The translations under genes and the position numbers were made by a program. Positions 9,355 through 20,280 of a stretch of DNA of 64,000 nucleotides are shown piece by piece; position 1 is the first letter of the stretch; each line of letters begins with the position of its first letter. Source of the stretch: an uncultured Opitutaceae bacterium (lineage in GTDB: Bacteria > Verrucomicrobiota > Verrucomicrobiia > Opitutales > Opitutaceae); the NCBI GenBank assembly GCA_937902925.1, contig CALFNN010000059.1, positions 42,665-106,664 on the forward strand, written 5' to 3'. A model generated the notes under the pieces. The model was not told the DNA's origin. It was given only the letters and a program-made list of their open reading frames with translations, and searched no databases.

Positions 9355-10893
9355 ATGCAATTGCTCAATCACTCCAACGCCCGTCGTCGCGCCATGTTTT
9401 TCGCGGCCGGGCTGATTGCCGCGGGCAGCCTCGTGTGGGCGGCGTCCGCGTTGAACGCCAAGTCCGATCACGTCATTCCCGTCCGGGTCGACGACAAGCC
9501 GATCGCGGCGATCAACTCGCCGCTCGGCGCGAGCTACGCGCCCATCGTGAAGCGCGTCGCGCCCAGTGTCGTCAAGGTGCTGGTGACGGAGCGGGCCAAG
9601 AACGTGCCGGCGGCCGACATGTCGCCGTTCCTCGACAATCCCGCGTTTCGCGAATTTTTCGGCGACCAGTTCGGCCAGCAGTCGGGCCGTGGCACCATCC
9701 GGCAGCCCGCGCAGGAGGGGCTTGGCTCGGGCGTGATCGTCAGCGCCGACGGCTATATCCTCACGAACAACCACGTCGTCCACGGCGCGGACATCATCAA
9801 GGTCTCGCTCAACGACGGCCGCGAGCTGACCGCGAAGGTGGTCGGCACCGATCCACAAACCGACCTCGCCGTGATCAAGGTCGACGCGAAGGAACTGCCC
9901 GCGGTGACGTTCACCGACAGCGACAAGGTCGAGGTCGGCGACCGCGTGCTCGCGGTCGGCAACCCGTTCGGCATCGGCCAGACGGTGACGAGCGGAATGG
10001 TCAGCGGTCTTGGGCGCGCGACGCTCGGGCTCGACTATGAGGATTTCATCCAGACCGACGCCGCCATCAATCCAGGCAATTCGGGCGGCGCGCTGGTCGA
10101 CGCCGACGGCCGCCTCGTGGGCATCAACACGGCGATCCTCAGCCGCAGCGGCGGGTCCCAGGGCATCGGATTCGCGATTCCCGCGAACCTGGCGCGCAAC
10201 GTCATGGACCAGCTCGTCACGAGCGGGAAAGTCGTGCGCGGTTATCTCGGCGTCTCGATCCAGGACGTGACGCCCGCGCTGGCGGACCAGTTCAATCTCG
10301 AGACCCACGAGGGGGCGCTGGTGGCCGAGGTCGTGCCGAACGGCCCGGCGGCCAAGGCCGGGCTCAAGGATGGCGACGTGATCAAGAATTTCGACGGCAA
10401 GGCCGTGACCGATGCGCGGCATCTGAAACTGACGGTGGCGACGATCGCGCCGGGCGCGAAGGTGCCCGCCGAGGTGTTGCGCGACGGCCAGACCGTGACG
10501 GTCGACCTGAAAATCGGCGAGCGCCCCGGCGAACGCACGCTCGCCCGCGGCGACCGCGACGACGGCGCGGCTTCGCCCGACGACGACACCGGCACGCTCA
10601 ACGGCGTCGGCGTCGGCGATCTCGATACGCAAGCCCGGAGCGAGTTCGACGTGCCCGGCCGGGTGCGGGGCGCGCTCGTGACGAGCGTCGATCCCTCCTC
10701 GGCCGCGGCGGCGGCCGGCCTGCAGCCGGGCGACGTGATCCAGGAAATCAACCATCATCCGGTCAAAAACGCCGACGATGCGGTGAAACTCACCGAGAAG
10801 ACGGATTCGAAGAAGACGCTCGTGCGGGTCTGGAGCCAGAACGGCTCCCACTTCGTGGTGGTCGACGAGACCGGATCGGAAAAGGCGTCGTGA
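9355..10893 (+). CDS. Do-type (DegP/HtrA) periplasmic serine protease
   Basis: Envelope quality-control protease/chaperone of 512 residues. The start at 9355 gives a basic N-region and a hydrophobic signal segment (FFAAGLIAAGSLVWAASA); the longer upstream frame is not needed. The trypsin-like domain has an intact triad: His140 (TNNHVVHG), Asp170 (DPQTDLAVIK) and Ser243 (GNSGGAL), plus QGIGFAIP. Two PDZ domains follow, about 290-375 (RGYLGVSIQDV...) and about 420-500 (RGALVTSVDPSSAAAAAGL), the usual arrangement for DegP/DegQ. A strong intrinsic terminator stands directly downstream, so it is probably monocistronic. Confidence 0.93.
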   Translation: MQLLNHSNARRRAMFFAAGLIAAGSLVWAASALNAKSDHVIPVRVDDKPIAAINSPLGASYAPIVKRVAPSVVKVLVTERAKNVPAADMSPFLDNPAFREFFGDQFGQQSGRGTIRQPAQEGLGSGVIVSADGYILTNNHVVHGADIIKVSLNDGRELTAKVVGTDPQTDLAVIKVDAKELPAVTFTDSDKVEVGDRVLAVGNPFGIGQTVTSGMVSGLGRATLGLDYEDFIQTDAAINPGNSGGALVDADGRLVGINTAILSRSGGSQGIGFAIPANLARNVMDQLVTSGKVVRGYLGVSIQDVTPALADQFNLETHEGALVAEVVPNGPAAKAGLKDGDVIKNFDGKAVTDARHLKLTVATIAPGAKVPAEVLRDGQTVTVDLKIGERPGERTLARGDRDDGAASPDDDTGTLNGVGVGDLDTQARSEFDVPGRVRGALVTSVDPSSAAAAAGLQPGDVIQEINHHPVKNADDAVKLTEKTDSKKTLVRVWSQNGSHFVVVDETGSEKAS

Positions 10894-10928
10894 TCCCTTT
10901 GGGGTAGGTTATTGTTGTAGTGTTGTGC

Positions 10929-10963
10929 AAAGCTCCGGGCGGCGGCGCCCGGAGCTTTTTTTT
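10929..10963 (+). terminator. Rho-independent terminator of the Do-type protease gene
   Basis: A perfect 13-bp stem (AAAGCTCCGGGCG pairing with CGCCCGGAGCTTT) with a 4-nt GCGG loop is followed by an eight-T run. It begins 36 nt after the protease stop codon. It is one of only two textbook terminators in the window. Confidence 0.92.
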
Positions 10964-11111
10964 CGAAACCAGTTTCACCGACGAACAATGAAGCCCGGCG
11001 GTGGCGATTTCAGCGGTCCGCGGGCCGGGCCCGACCGTCAGGCCCCGAGCGCTGCGGGCGCCAAATAGGACTTTCGTGTTCCGGCCGGCTGTTGCAGTCT
11101 CCCTTCTTTCC

Positions 11112-11783
11112 ATGCGCGTGCTCGTAGTCGAAGACGACGCCAAGATCGCCTCCTTCGTGGTCAAGGGCCTGAAGCAGGAAGGCTATGCCGTGGACCACGC
11201 GCCCGACGGTGACACCGGCCTGGCACTCGCGGACTCGACGACCTACGACGCAGCCGTCGTCGATGTGATGCTGCCGGGGCTCGACGGCCTGAGCCTCGTG
11301 CGCCGGATGCGCGCGGCGCGCGCCGCGTTGCCGGTGCTCTTCCTGAGCGCACGCGCGAGCGTGGAGGACCGCGTGAAGGGCCTGCAGGCGGGCGGCGACG
11401 ACTATCTCACGAAGCCGTTCGCGTTCGCGGAGCTTTCGGCGCGGTTGCAGGCGCTCATCCGCCGCGCGAGCCGCGTGCCCGAGGCCACGAAGCTCGCGGC
11501 GGCCGACGTGGCGCTCGATCTCGTGGCGCGCACCGTGACCGTGGCGGGCCGGCTGGTGGAACTGCAGCCGCGGGAGTTCGCGTTGCTCGAATTCCTGCTG
11601 CGGCATCCGGGCCGGCCGGTCACCAAGACGATGATCCTCGAACACGTGTGGGACTACAGCTTCGACCCGCAAACCAACGTCGTGGACGTGCTGATGTCGC
11701 GACTGCGCAGCAAGATCGACCCGGAGAAAACGCGCATCGAAACGCTGCGCGGCGTCGGCTATGTCTTCAAAAGCACCGTTTGA
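11112..11783 (+). CDS. OmpR/PhoB-family response regulator, heavy-metal (CusR) type
   Basis: DNA-binding response regulator of 223 residues. The receiver domain has acidic residues VEDD near the N-terminus, phospho-acceptor Asp51 (VVDVMLPGLDG) and Lys101 in LTKPF. The C-terminal winged helix contains ELQPREFALLEFLLRHPG and ends RGVGYVFKSTV. The ATG at 11112 gives the canonical MRVLVVEDD start. The downstream histidine kinase gene overlaps it by 23 nt. The HVWDYSFDPQTNVVDV segment is typical of CusR/CopR-like regulators. With the copper-type efflux operon converging on this pair, it is the natural candidate regulator (inference). Confidence 0.9.
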   Translation: MRVLVVEDDAKIASFVVKGLKQEGYAVDHAPDGDTGLALADSTTYDAAVVDVMLPGLDGLSLVRRMRAARAALPVLFLSARASVEDRVKGLQAGGDDYLTKPFAFAELSARLQALIRRASRVPEATKLAAADVALDLVARTVTVAGRLVELQPREFALLEFLLRHPGRPVTKTMILEHVWDYSFDPQTNVVDVLMSRLRSKIDPEKTRIETLRGVGYVFKSTV

Positions 11784-13215
11784 CCGGATCCGGCGCTCGC
11801 TGGCGCTGCGGCTGAGCCTGTGGTTCGCGGCGCTGTTCGCGATCGGCTTCGGCGCGATCTTCGCGTTTCTCTACTGGACGCTGGGGCGGCAGCTCGAGGC
11901 GCGCGACTACGAGGCGCTGCAACTGCGGCTGGAGCAGTATGCGGACATCTACGAGGCGAGCGGCTTGCAGGGATTGCGCGAGCGCGTCGCGGAGGACAGC
12001 CAGGGGCCGCACGTGCGGTCGTTGTTCATCCGGCTCGTCAGCCCCGGTGGCGACTCGGTGTGGGGCAAGATTCCCCCCGACTGGATCGAGTCGGACGTGC
12101 AGCACGTCGCCGTGCCTTTCGGCTGGGTCGAACAACGCAACTACCGGCTGCGGGTGCCGCGCGATGCGGAGCAGGATCTGACGGTGGTGTCGCGAGCACT
12201 GGCCGACGGCGATCTACTCCAGGTGGGCCGCAGCACCGACAGTCGCGCGGTGCTGCTGGCCCCGTTGCGGCGGACGTTCCTGTGGGTCGGCGGGGCGGTG
12301 GTGGTGATCGGGTTCGGCGCGGGGCTGTTGACCGCGCGGCGGGCGACGCGGCCGTTGCACGACGTCGTGACGACGGCGCGGCGAATCATCGCGACCGGCG
12401 CCCTCGACGCCCGCGTGCCGGCGCCGCGCCGCGAGGACGACGTGGCCGAGTTGGTGCGGGCGTTCAACACCGTGCTCGACAAGAACGCGGGCCTGGTGCG
12501 GGCGATGCGCGAGGCGCTGGACAACGTGGCGCACGACCTGCGGACGCCGCTCACGCGGCTGCGCGGCACGGCGGAACTGGCGCTGCAGCCCGCGGGGGGC
12601 GCGGCGGCGCAGGCGGAAGCGCTGGGCGATTGCGTGGAGCAGGTTGACGACGTGTTGAAGCTGCTGCGTGCGCTGATGGAAATCTCGGAGGCGGAGGCCG
12701 GCATGATGAAACTCGAGAGGACGGGATGCGACCTGGGCGCGATCGCGCGCGACGCGGTCGAGCTTTATGGCGAGGTGGCCGAGGCGAAACCGGTCACGCT
12801 GGTGACGGAGATCGCCGGCGCGGTGCCGGTGATGGCGGACGCGACGCGGCTGCGGCAGGCGATCGCCAATCTCATCGACAACGCCGTGAAATACACGCCG
12901 GCCGGCGGGCACGCGGCGGTGCGCGTCGCGGTGGACGGCGAGGACGCGTTGTTGACGGTGAGCGACACGGGACCGGGTGTGCCGGTCGCGGAGCAGCCGC
13001 GGGTGTGGGAGCGTCTCTATCGCGGCGACGCGAGCCGTTCGCAGCACGGCCTTGGCCTCGGCTTGAGTCTCGTGCGCGTCATCGTCGAGGCGCACGGCGG
13101 GCGGGTCGCGCAGCGGAACGCGCCGGAAGGCGGGGCGGTGTTCGAGATGCGGTTGCCCCTGACCGAAGCCAGGGCCGGCGTGGCGGCGGAGACGGAGGCG
13201 CGGCGGGTTATCTGA
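11761..13215 (+). CDS. Sensor histidine kinase, CusS-like
   Basis: Membrane histidine kinase of 484 residues. It has a first transmembrane helix around 15-38, a periplasmic sensor of about 135 residues, a second helix around 176-196 (FLWVGGAVVVIGFGAGLLTA), and a HAMP domain (ARRATRPLHDVV). The phospho-acceptor is His258 in NVAHDLRTPLTRL. The ATPase domain follows, with N-box DNAVKYTP, DTGPGVP and a GLGLGLSLV lid motif. It overlaps the regulator gene by 23 nt and its stop lies 12 nt from the end of the converging P-ATPase gene. The periplasmic part has no obvious His/Met cluster, so the metal signal is inferred from context only. Confidence 0.9.
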   Translation: MSSKAPFDRIRRSLALRLSLWFAALFAIGFGAIFAFLYWTLGRQLEARDYEALQLRLEQYADIYEASGLQGLRERVAEDSQGPHVRSLFIRLVSPGGDSVWGKIPPDWIESDVQHVAVPFGWVEQRNYRLRVPRDAEQDLTVVSRALADGDLLQVGRSTDSRAVLLAPLRRTFLWVGGAVVVIGFGAGLLTARRATRPLHDVVTTARRIIATGALDARVPAPRREDDVAELVRAFNTVLDKNAGLVRAMREALDNVAHDLRTPLTRLRGTAELALQPAGGAAAQAEALGDCVEQVDDVLKLLRALMEISEAEAGMMKLERTGCDLGAIARDAVELYGEVAEAKPVTLVTEIAGAVPVMADATRLRQAIANLIDNAVKYTPAGGHAAVRVAVDGEDALLTVSDTGPGVPVAEQPRVWERLYRGDASRSQHGLGLGLSLVRVIVEAHGGRVAQRNAPEGGAVFEMRLPLTEARAGVAAETEARRVI

Positions 13216-13227
13216 CCGAGCCGGCGT

Positions 13228-15267
13228 TCATAATCGCACGCGGCGGAGGCGGAGGGCGTTGGTCACGACGGTGATCGAGCTGAGGCTCATCGCGGCGCCG
13301 GCGAACATCGGGTTGAGCAGCCAGCCGAAGAGCGGAAAAAATGCGCCGGCGGCGAGGGGGAGGCCGAGGCTGTTGTAGGCGAAAGCCCAAAAGAGGTTTT
13401 GCCTGATGTTGCGGAGCACGGCGCGGCTGAGGTGGACGGCGCGGACGAGGGCGGTGAGATCGCCCTGCACGAGGACCAGGCCGGCGCTGTGCAGCGCGAC
13501 GTCGGTGCCGGTGCCCATCGCGATGCCGACGTCGGCGGCGGCGAGGGCCGGGGCGTCGTTGAGGCCGTCGCCGGCAAAGACGACGCGCTCGCCGCGCGAC
13601 TGGTGCGCGCGGACAAGTTCCTGTTTGCGGGCGGGGGTGACGTCGGCGTGGAAGCCGTCGAGGCCGAGTTGGCCGGCGACGACCTGCGCCGTGGCGGTGC
13701 GGTCGCCGGTGACCATGAAGACGCGAAGGCCGAGGCGGCGGAGTTCGACGATGGCGGCGGGCGTGGTGGACTTGATTTCATCCGCGAGTGCAAGCGTGCC
13801 GGCGGGATGGCGGTCGACGGTGACGGAAACGAGAGTGGCGTTCGGATGCGCCGGGAGAGCCGTGCCGGCCGGGGCGCGGGTGATCGCGACCAAGCGGCCG
13901 TCGACGCGGGCGCTGACGCCAGCGCCGGGTTCGGCGGTGAAGTCGGCGGCGGGGAGAAGGGCGAGACCGCGCTGCTGCGCGGCGGCGACGATGGCGCGGG
14001 CGAGCGGGTGCTCGCTGGAGGATTCGGCGGACGCGGCGAGAAGGAGCAAATCGCCGGCGGAGATTTTACCGGCTGGCTCGATGGCCACGACTTGGGGCCG
14101 GCCTTGCGTGAGGGTGCCGGTTTTGTCGATGAGGAGGGTGGTGGCGGAGCAGAGGCGTTCGAGGGCGGCGGCGTCTTTCACGAGCACGCCGGACTGGGCG
14201 CCGCGCCCGATGCCGGTGACGAGCGAGACGGGCGTCGCGAGGCCGAGCGCGCACGGGCAGGCGATGATGAGCACGGAAACGGCGTTGATGAGGCCGAAAA
14301 GCCATCCGCGTTCGGGGGCGAACAGCGTCCACGAAAAAAAAGTGATCGCAGCCAAGACGAAAACCGCCGGCGTGAACCACGCCGAGACGCGGTCGGCAAG
14401 CCGGGCGATCGGAGCCTCGCTCTCGGTGGCCTGCTCGACGAGCCGGACGATCTGCGCGAGCAGCGTGCCGGCGCCGACGCGCTCGGCGCGAAAGACGAAG
14501 GAGCCGGTGGTGTTGAGCGTGCCGGCGTTGACCTTGTCGCCGGATTTTTTCGCGACGGGCAGCGGTTCGCCCGTCAGCATCGACTCGTCGATCTCGGCGG
14601 CGCCGTCGAGGAGCGTGCCGTCGACGGGAAGATTCTCGCCCGGGCGCACGCGCAGCGAATCGCCGGGATGCACGCCGGCGACCGGGACGTCCTCCTCGGC
14701 GCCGTCGGGGCGGACGCGGTGGGCGATCCTCGGTGCAAGATGCATCAGCGCGCGAATGGCGAGATCGGTGCGGGCATGGGCGCGCTGCTCGAGAATCTGG
14801 CCGAGGAGCACGACGGTCGTGATGAAGGCGGCGCCCTCGAAATAGAGCGGCAGGCCGTGCTCGCCGCGATAGGCGGCGGGAAAGGACGGGCCGAACAGCA
14901 CGACGGCGGCGCTGTAGAAATACGCGGCGCCGGTGCCGGTGACCGTGAGCGTGAACATGTTGGGGTCGCGCTCGCGGATCGATTTCCACCAGCGGCGGAT
15001 GAACGGCGCACCGCTCCAGAAAAACACGGGCGTGGTCAATCCGAGCTGGAGCCAGCCGTCGAACCCGGGCGCCCACGCGTGGAACGCATGCGGCCGGAGC
15101 ATGCCGCCCATCGAGAGGACGAGCAGCGGGAGCGTGAGGACGAGCGCGACGTAGAATTTCGGGCGCAGGTAACGCTCGTGCGGCAGGCCCATGTAGACGG
15201 CGTCGTCGGGCGCGGGCGGCGCGGCGGACGCCGGTGGCGCAATGGCGTGGCGGGGAGAGGCGGGCAT
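13228..15267 (-). CDS. Copper-type heavy-metal P1B ATPase
   Basis: Heavy-metal exporting ATPase of 679 residues. It has the transmembrane metal site Cys337-Pro-Cys339 (ACPCALG), phosphorylation Asp381 in DKTGTLT, TGE in [10 protein letters not shown], the P1B-specific SSEHPLAR and hinge [13 protein letters not shown] is the site of Cu(I)/Ag(I)-type pumps. There is no N-terminal HMA (CxxC) domain; the N-terminus is a short Pro/Ala-rich tail before the first helix. The start ATG shares one base with the cusA stop (TGATG), so it is translationally coupled as the last gene of the efflux operon. The upstream in-frame extension lies inside cusA and is discounted. Confidence 0.92.
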   Translation of the reverse strand: MPASPRHAIAPPASAAPPAPDDAVYMGLPHERYLRPKFYVALVLTLPLLVLSMGGMLRPHAFHAWAPGFDGWLQLGLTTPVFFWSGAPFIRRWWKSIRERDPNMFTLTVTGTGAAYFYSAAVVLFGPSFPAAYRGEHGLPLYFEGAAFITTVVLLGQILEQRAHARTDLAIRALMHLAPRIAHRVRPDGAEEDVPVAGVHPGDSLRVRPGENLPVDGTLLDGAAEIDESMLTGEPLPVAKKSGDKVNAGTLNTTGSFVFRAERVGAGTLLAQIVRLVEQATESEAPIARLADRVSAWFTPAVFVLAAITFFSWTLFAPERGWLFGLINAVSVLIIACPCALGLATPVSLVTGIGRGAQSGVLVKDAAALERLCSATTLLIDKTGTLTQGRPQVVAIEPAGKISAGDLLLLAASAESSSEHPLARAIVAAAQQRGLALLPAADFTAEPGAGVSARVDGRLVAITRAPAGTALPAHPNATLVSVTVDRHPAGTLALADEIKSTTPAAIVELRRLGLRVFMVTGDRTATAQVVAGQLGLDGFHADVTPARKQELVRAHQSRGERVVFAGDGLNDAPALAAADVGIAMGTGTDVALHSAGLVLVQGDLTALVRAVHLSRAVLRNIRQNLFWAFAYNSLGLPLAAGAFFPLFGWLLNPMFAGAAMSLSSITVVTNALRLRRVRL

Positions 15268-18200
15268 CACGAAGTTGCGGGGGCGAGATGGCGCTCGCGC
15301 AGCCAGGTGAAGATGACGGGCGTGACGACCAGGATGTGGACGAGCGATGACAACATCCCGCCGACGACCGGGGCGGCGAGCGGCTGCATCACCTCGACCC
15401 CGGTGCGTGTGCTCCAAAAAATCGGAAGCAGGCCGGCGATGGCGGTGGCGACCGTCATGACCTTGGGGCGCAGGCGGAGCCGGGCGCCGCGTTTGACCGC
15501 GGCGAGGAGTTCGGCGCGAGTGAGGGCGGGCGTGTCCGACTGCGGCCCGCCCGGAGGTCGGGCCCTGCCTTTTTCCGCAACCGCCTTCTTCACGGATTCC
15601 TCGAGGTAAACGACCATCACGACGCCGGTCTGGATGGCGGTGCCGAAGAGCGCGATGTAGCCGACCCAGACCGCGACGCTGAAATTGAACCCCATGAACC
15701 ACTGCAGCAGCACGCCGCCGGTCAGGGCGAACGGCACGGCGAGAATCACGTGGGCCGCCTCGGCGGCGGAATGGAATGTCATCGTGAGGATCACGAAGAT
15801 GATCAACAGGACGGCCGGCATGATGAGCACGAGCGTCTGGCGGGCACGGAGCTGGTTCTCGTATTGGCCGGAATACTCGATGGTCATGCCGGGGGGCAGG
15901 GCAACCTGCCGGGTTACTCTGGCGCGGACCTCATCGACGAAGGAGCCGAGGTCGCGGCCGGTGACGTTGGTCTGAACGAAAACGCGGAGCCGGCCGTTTT
16001 CGCTGGCGATCTCGCTCGGGCCGACAACGCGCTGCACGCTGGCGACCTGGCCGAGCGGAACGAACTGGCCGTCGGGCAGCGCGACGGGGAGTGCGGTGAG
16101 ACGGTCGAGGTCCTCACGGTCGGCGCGCTCGAAGCGCACCTGCACCGGCCAGCGTTCGCGGCCCTGGATGGTGGTGGTGGCGGTCGTGCCGCCGAGACCG
16201 GTCTCGGCGACGGCGAGGACGGCTTCGACGTTGAGGCCGTAGCGCGCGAGGGCGGTGCGGTCGGCGGTGATTTCGAGATAGGGCTTGGCCTGGATGCGCG
16301 AGGGCGCGACGCCCGTGGCGCCGGGAATTTTTTCAACGACGGCGGCGACCTCGAAGGCCTTTTGCTGGAGCGCGTCGAGGTCGTTGCCGAAAATCTTGAT
16401 GCCGAGCTGGGCGCGAATGCCGGTCGAGAGCATGAGGATCCGGTTCTCGATCGGCTGGAGGAAGCCGGGCACGTAGCCGGGGATCTGCGTGAGCTTCGCG
16501 GTGAGCTCGGCGATGAGCTTGTCCTTGGTCAGGCCGGGGCGCCACTCGGCCGGCGGCTTCAGCATGATGGTCGTCTCGATCATCTCGGTCGGGGCGGGAT
16601 CGGTGGCGGTGTCGAAGCGGCCGAGTTTGCCGGCAACCGAGACGACCTCGGGCGTGTCGCGGATCGTGCGGTCCTGCCACGCCATGATGCGCTTCACCTC
16701 GGTGAGCGAGGTGCTCGGGAGGAGCACGGGCATGAACAGGAGCGAGCCCTCTTGGAGCGTAGGCATGAATTCGGAGCCGAACCCCCGCGCCCAGCGCGGG
16801 GGTTGTGACCTGGGACTTGTGACGTGTGACAAGACCCAGTCGGGCAGGCCGAAGGCGAGGAGGGCGCAGAAGGCGAGGAGCGCGGCGGCGAGGCCGAGGA
16901 CGGTCTTGCGGCAGCGGAGCGCCCAGTCGAGGACCGGGTCGTAGATCGCGAGGAGCGCGCGCATGACCCAGTTGCGGTCCTCGGAATGGAACGGGCCGCG
17001 GACGAGCAGCGTGCAGAGCACGGGCACGAGCGTGACGGCGAAAACGGTCGCGCCGATCATCGCGAAGGTTTTCGTCCACGCGAGCGGGTGGAAGAGTTTT
17101 CCCTCCTGGCCGGTGAGCTGGAAGATCGGCACGAAGGCGAGGATGATGATGCCCATCGCGAAGAAGATCGGGCGGCCGACCTGTTGCGAGGCGGTGAGGG
17201 TGACCTGCCACGTTTCGTCGCGCGTCAGGGCGCGGCCGAGGCGCTGTTCCTCGAGTTCACAGTGGCGGATGACATTTTCCGTCATGACAATCGCCGCATC
17301 GACCAGCACGCCGATGGCGATGGCGATGCCGGTGAGCGACATGATGTGCGACTGGATGCCGAACTGCTTCATCAAAATGAAGGCGACGAGGATCGAGGCG
17401 GGCAGCGGGAGTGTGACGATGAGGATGCTGCGGAAATGGAAGAGAAAGATGACGTGCGTCAGCGTCACGAGGATGACGGCCTCCCAGAGGGTGTGCTTGA
17501 GCGTGTCGATGGCGCGTGAGATGAGGTCACTGCGATCGTAGAATGGCACGACGCTGACGCCGGGCGGGAGGCCGGCGGAAATCTCCGCGAGCCTGGCCTT
17601 CACATCCTGAATGACCCGGTAGGCGTTTTCGCCCGAGCGCATGACGACGGCGCCGCCGACGACCTCATGGCCGTCGACATCGAGGACGCCGCGGCGGTAG
17701 TCGCCGCCGATCTGGACGGTGGCGACGTCGCGCACGTAGACGGGGGCGCCGTCGCGCATCGTCAGGGCGACATTCTCGATGTCGCCGATGGAACTGATGA
17801 GTCCGCGGCCGCGGACGACGAACTCCATGCCGTTCTCCTCGACGGTGCGGCCGCCGACGTTGACGTTGTTCCTGGCGAGGGCGCCGAGGATCTGCTCGAG
17901 CGACACGCCGTATTGCCGCATGCGGAGCGACGAGACCTCGACCTGCCACTGGCGGACGAAGCCGCCGATGCTGGCGACCTCGGCGACGCCGGGCACGGCG
18001 GCGAGCTGGTAGCGGACGAAATAATCCTGCAGCGCGCGGAGCGAGCCGAGGTCGTGCTGACCGGAGGTGTCCTTGAGGTAGTATTGATAAACCCAGCCGA
18101 GGCCGGTGGCGTCGGGGCCGAGGCGCGGCGTGACGCCGGCGGGGAGGACGTTGCCGAGGTAGTTGAGCCGCTCGAGGACGCGGGTGCGGGCGAAGTAGTT

Positions 18201-18506
18201 GTCGATGTTGTCGTCGAAGATGACCGTGATGAGCGAGAATCCGAACATGGACGAGGCGCGGACCGAGCGGACGCCGGCGAGGCCCTGCAGGTTGACGGAG
18301 AGCGGATAGGTGACCTGATCCTCGATCTCCTGGGGGCTGCGTCCGTCCCAGTCGGCGAAGACGATGACCTGGTTTTCGCTGAGGTCGGGGATCGCGTCGA
18401 TCGGCACGTGCCGCACCGCGAAGATGCCCCACCCGAAAAGCAGCAGCGTGGCGCAGAGAACGAGGAAGCGGTTCTCGAGCGACCAGCGGATGAGCCGGTT
18501 GATCAT
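15267..18506 (-). CDS. cusA: CusA/CzcA-type heavy-metal RND efflux pump
   Basis: Inner-membrane proton-driven RND pump of 1079 residues, the engine of a tripartite metal exporter. The N-terminus [17 protein letters not shown], the helix-4-type segment [20 protein letters not shown] and the loop [18 protein letters not shown] are diagnostic of the heavy-metal (HME) branch. [16 protein letters not shown] follows. Copper/silver rather than zinc/cobalt is suggested by the CPC ATPase next to it, not proven. It lies 12 nt after cusB and is coupled to the ATPase gene. Oddity: residues about 559-575 ([16 protein letters not shown]) look like an in-frame insertion of repetitive DNA between the TM segment and the periplasmic domain. 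Confidence 0.92.
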   Translation of the reverse strand: MINRLIRWSLENRFLVLCATLLLFGWGIFAVRHVPIDAIPDLSENQVIVFADWDGRSPQEIEDQVTYPLSVNLQGLAGVRSVRASSMFGFSLITVIFDDNIDNYFARTRVLERLNYLGNVLPAGVTPRLGPDATGLGWVYQYYLKDTSGQHDLGSLRALQDYFVRYQLAAVPGVAEVASIGGFVRQWQVEVSSLRMRQYGVSLEQILGALARNNVNVGGRTVEENGMEFVVRGRGLISSIGDIENVALTMRDGAPVYVRDVATVQIGGDYRRGVLDVDGHEVVGGAVVMRSGENAYRVIQDVKARLAEISAGLPPGVSVVPFYDRSDLISRAIDTLKHTLWEAVILVTLTHVIFLFHFRSILIVTLPLPASILVAFILMKQFGIQSHIMSLTGIAIAIGVLVDAAIVMTENVIRHCELEEQRLGRALTRDETWQVTLTASQQVGRPIFFAMGIIILAFVPIFQLTGQEGKLFHPLAWTKTFAMIGATVFAVTLVPVLCTLLVRGPFHSEDRNWVMRALLAIYDPVLDWALRCRKTVLGLAAALLAFCALLAFGLPDWVLSHVTSPRSQPPRWARGFGSEFMPTLQEGSLLFMPVLLPSTSLTEVKRIMAWQDRTIRDTPEVVSVAGKLGRFDTATDPAPTEMIETTIMLKPPAEWRPGLTKDKLIAELTAKLTQIPGYVPGFLQPIENRILMLSTGIRAQLGIKIFGNDLDALQQKAFEVAAVVEKIPGATGVAPSRIQAKPYLEITADRTALARYGLNVEAVLAVAETGLGGTTATTTIQGRERWPVQVRFERADREDLDRLTALPVALPDGQFVPLGQVASVQRVVGPSEIASENGRLRVFVQTNVTGRDLGSFVDEVRARVTRQVALPPGMTIEYSGQYENQLRARQTLVLIMPAVLLIIFVILTMTFHSAAEAAHVILAVPFALTGGVLLQWFMGFNFSVAVWVGYIALFGTAIQTGVVMVVYLEESVKKAVAEKGRARPPGGPQSDTPALTRAELLAAVKRGARLRLRPKVMTVATAIAGLLPIFWSTRTGVEVMQPLAAPVVGGMLSSLVHILVVTPVIFTWLRERHLAPATS
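16780..16830. repeat. Palindrome plus GTGAC repeats inside cusA
   Basis: Positions 16780-16804 form a perfect 11-bp inverted repeat around a 3-nt centre (AACCCCCGCGC/CCA/GCGCGGGGGTT). Directly next to it, TTGTGAC occurs at 16803-16809 and 16817-16823 and GTGTGAC at 16824-16830. The block is in frame and encodes a Pro/Arg/Ser-rich stretch of CusA where relatives usually run straight into GSEFMP. It looks like a small dispersed repeat that inserted without breaking the gene. Confidence 0.7.
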
Positions 18507-18518
18507 GAGAGGAGCGGG

Positions 18519-20150
18519 TCAGCGGACTTCCTCGCCGCAATCGGCCATGGCGGAACCGAAGAAAGGATTCTTCAACGGCTCGCCGCGCTGGACCCAGCGG
18601 CCGGTGTGCGAGACGGGCGACATCGGGCACTGGAAGATCTTCAGGCCGAGTTGCGCGCGCTGCGGCTTGACGAGGTCGGCGACGGCGGTGCTCCAGGGCT
18701 CGAACGATGTGCGCGCGGACTTGAGGTCGGTGCCGGGGTCGAGCGCAGGGAGGCTGGGGAAGTTTTTCGCGGCGGCGGCGACCGACGGGAAGATTTTTGC
18801 GTAGCGCACGTAGTCGTCGCTGGCGAGCGCATCGGCGGAATCGATCGCGACGGCCGCGAGGGCGGCGAGAGTGGAAGAGGCGGGGCCGGGAGCCGAGGGC
18901 TGAGAGCCGCGAGACATTTCTGCGGAGGTTGACGCTGGGGTCATGGCGGCGGCCGGGTGCGTGTGGGCGGAGGCTTCGCGGGCGAGCTGGGCCTGGGCGT
19001 CGATGAGGAGGGCGCCGTTCGTCACGACGAGATCACCCTCGTCGAGGCCGGAGAGGACTTCGACGAGGCTGTCGCCGCGGCGGCCGAGACGGAGCGCGCG
19101 CTGTTCGTAGCGGTTGTTGCCCAGATCGACGTAGGCGACGGGACCGGTGCCATTGTCGAGGACGGCGGAGCGCGGGGCGGCGAGGACGCGCGACACGTCG
19201 ACCTCGACATGGCCCTCGGCGAGGATGCGGTGCTGCAGGGTGTGCATCTCGCCGTTCATCCCCGGGTGGGGGTTGGGAATGACGACGCGGACCTTGGCGG
19301 TGCGGGTGGTCTCGCTGAAATTCGGGTCGATGAAGTCGATGGGTGCGCGGATGATCTCGCCGGGAAAGGCGCGGGTCGTGATGTCGACCATCTCGCCGAC
19401 GCGCAGCCACGGCATGTCCTGCTCGTAGGCGTCGAAGACGAACCACATCCGGGAGAAGTCGCCGATTTCGAAAAGCTGATCGCTGGTCTGGACGTATTGG
19501 CCCTCATAGACGTGTTTCGCGACGACGGTGCCGGACATCGGTGCGCGCACGGTCAGCAGCGCGGTCGGCTGGGTGGTGCGCTCGATCTCGGCGATGTCCG
19601 GCGCCGTCAGCCCGAGTTCGAGGAGCCGCTCGCGGGCGGCGGAACGCTCGGCGGCGGGAAACGCGCCCTCGCCGGCCTTGAGACGCTCCAAGTAGACGCG
19701 TTGCGCGGTGAGCAGGTCGGTGCTGTAGATAGTGGCGAGCGGAGCGTCGGCCTTTACGACCTCGCCGGCGTAGTTGACGAAGAGTTTTTCGATCCGGCCG
19801 GGAACGCGCGCGGCGAGGATGCGATGGCGGGTGTCGTCGTCATCGATCCGGCCGGTGACGCGCAGCGTGCGGGCGAGCGGCTGGCGGGAGACGCGGGTGG
19901 TGGCGACGCCGATGGCGGTGACCTGGGAGGCGCCGAGCGCGACGACGCCCTCGGGGGCAGCCGCGGCACTGGCGGCGTTGATTTCGACGAGATCCATGCC
20001 GCAGATCGTGCACTTGCCAAGGTGGTCGGATTGAATCCACGGGTGCATGGAGCACTGGTAGACGTGCGAACCGGGCGCGTGGGACGCCGGCTCCGCGGCG
20101 GAGAGCGTCCGGAGAAAGAGCAGAAGAGAGAGCAGGAAAATTTTTTTCAT
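18519..20150 (-). CDS. cusB: CusB-type periplasmic adaptor with heavy-metal-binding and DUF3347-like ends
   Basis: Membrane-fusion adaptor of 543 residues linking CusA to an outer-membrane channel. The ATG at 20150 opens onto a signal peptide ending LSAAE. Next comes a small metal-binding domain (about 30-56: YQCSMHP then CTICGMDL; Cys33, Cys47, Cys50). The adaptor body has VTGRIDDDDTRH, a coiled-coil hairpin around 140-195 and the lipoyl/barrel part with VRAPMSGTVV. The C-terminal third, after a Pro/Ser-rich linker at about 400-430, resembles a DUF3347 domain and ends with FQCPMS and a final Cys, a second possible metal site. It is followed 12 nt later by cusA. Confidence 0.9.
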   Translation of the reverse strand: MKKIFLLSLLLFLRTLSAAEPASHAPGSHVYQCSMHPWIQSDHLGKCTICGMDLVEINAASAAAAPEGVVALGASQVTAIGVATTRVSRQPLARTLRVTGRIDDDDTRHRILAARVPGRIEKLFVNYAGEVVKADAPLATIYSTDLLTAQRVYLERLKAGEGAFPAAERSAARERLLELGLTAPDIAEIERTTQPTALLTVRAPMSGTVVAKHVYEGQYVQTSDQLFEIGDFSRMWFVFDAYEQDMPWLRVGEMVDITTRAFPGEIIRAPIDFIDPNFSETTRTAKVRVVIPNPHPGMNGEMHTLQHRILAEGHVEVDVSRVLAAPRSAVLDNGTGPVAYVDLGNNRYEQRALRLGRRGDSLVEVLSGLDEGDLVVTNGALLIDAQAQLAREASAHTHPAAAMTPASTSAEMSRGSQPSAPGPASSTLAALAAVAIDSADALASDDYVRYAKIFPSVAAAAKNFPSLPALDPGTDLKSARTSFEPWSTAVADLVKPQRAQLGLKIFQCPMSPVSHTGRWVQRGEPLKNPFFGSAMADCGEEVR

Positions 20151-20280
20151 GACGGGAAAAATGACGATCGGGAGAGGGAGGGCGGTCGGCGGAGGGCCGG
20201 TGCGCGGGAGCAAATACCAGGCGCCTGACAAAACACCGCGGCGCAGCGCGGCGGGCGGGCACACTACGGGTGCGAAATCC

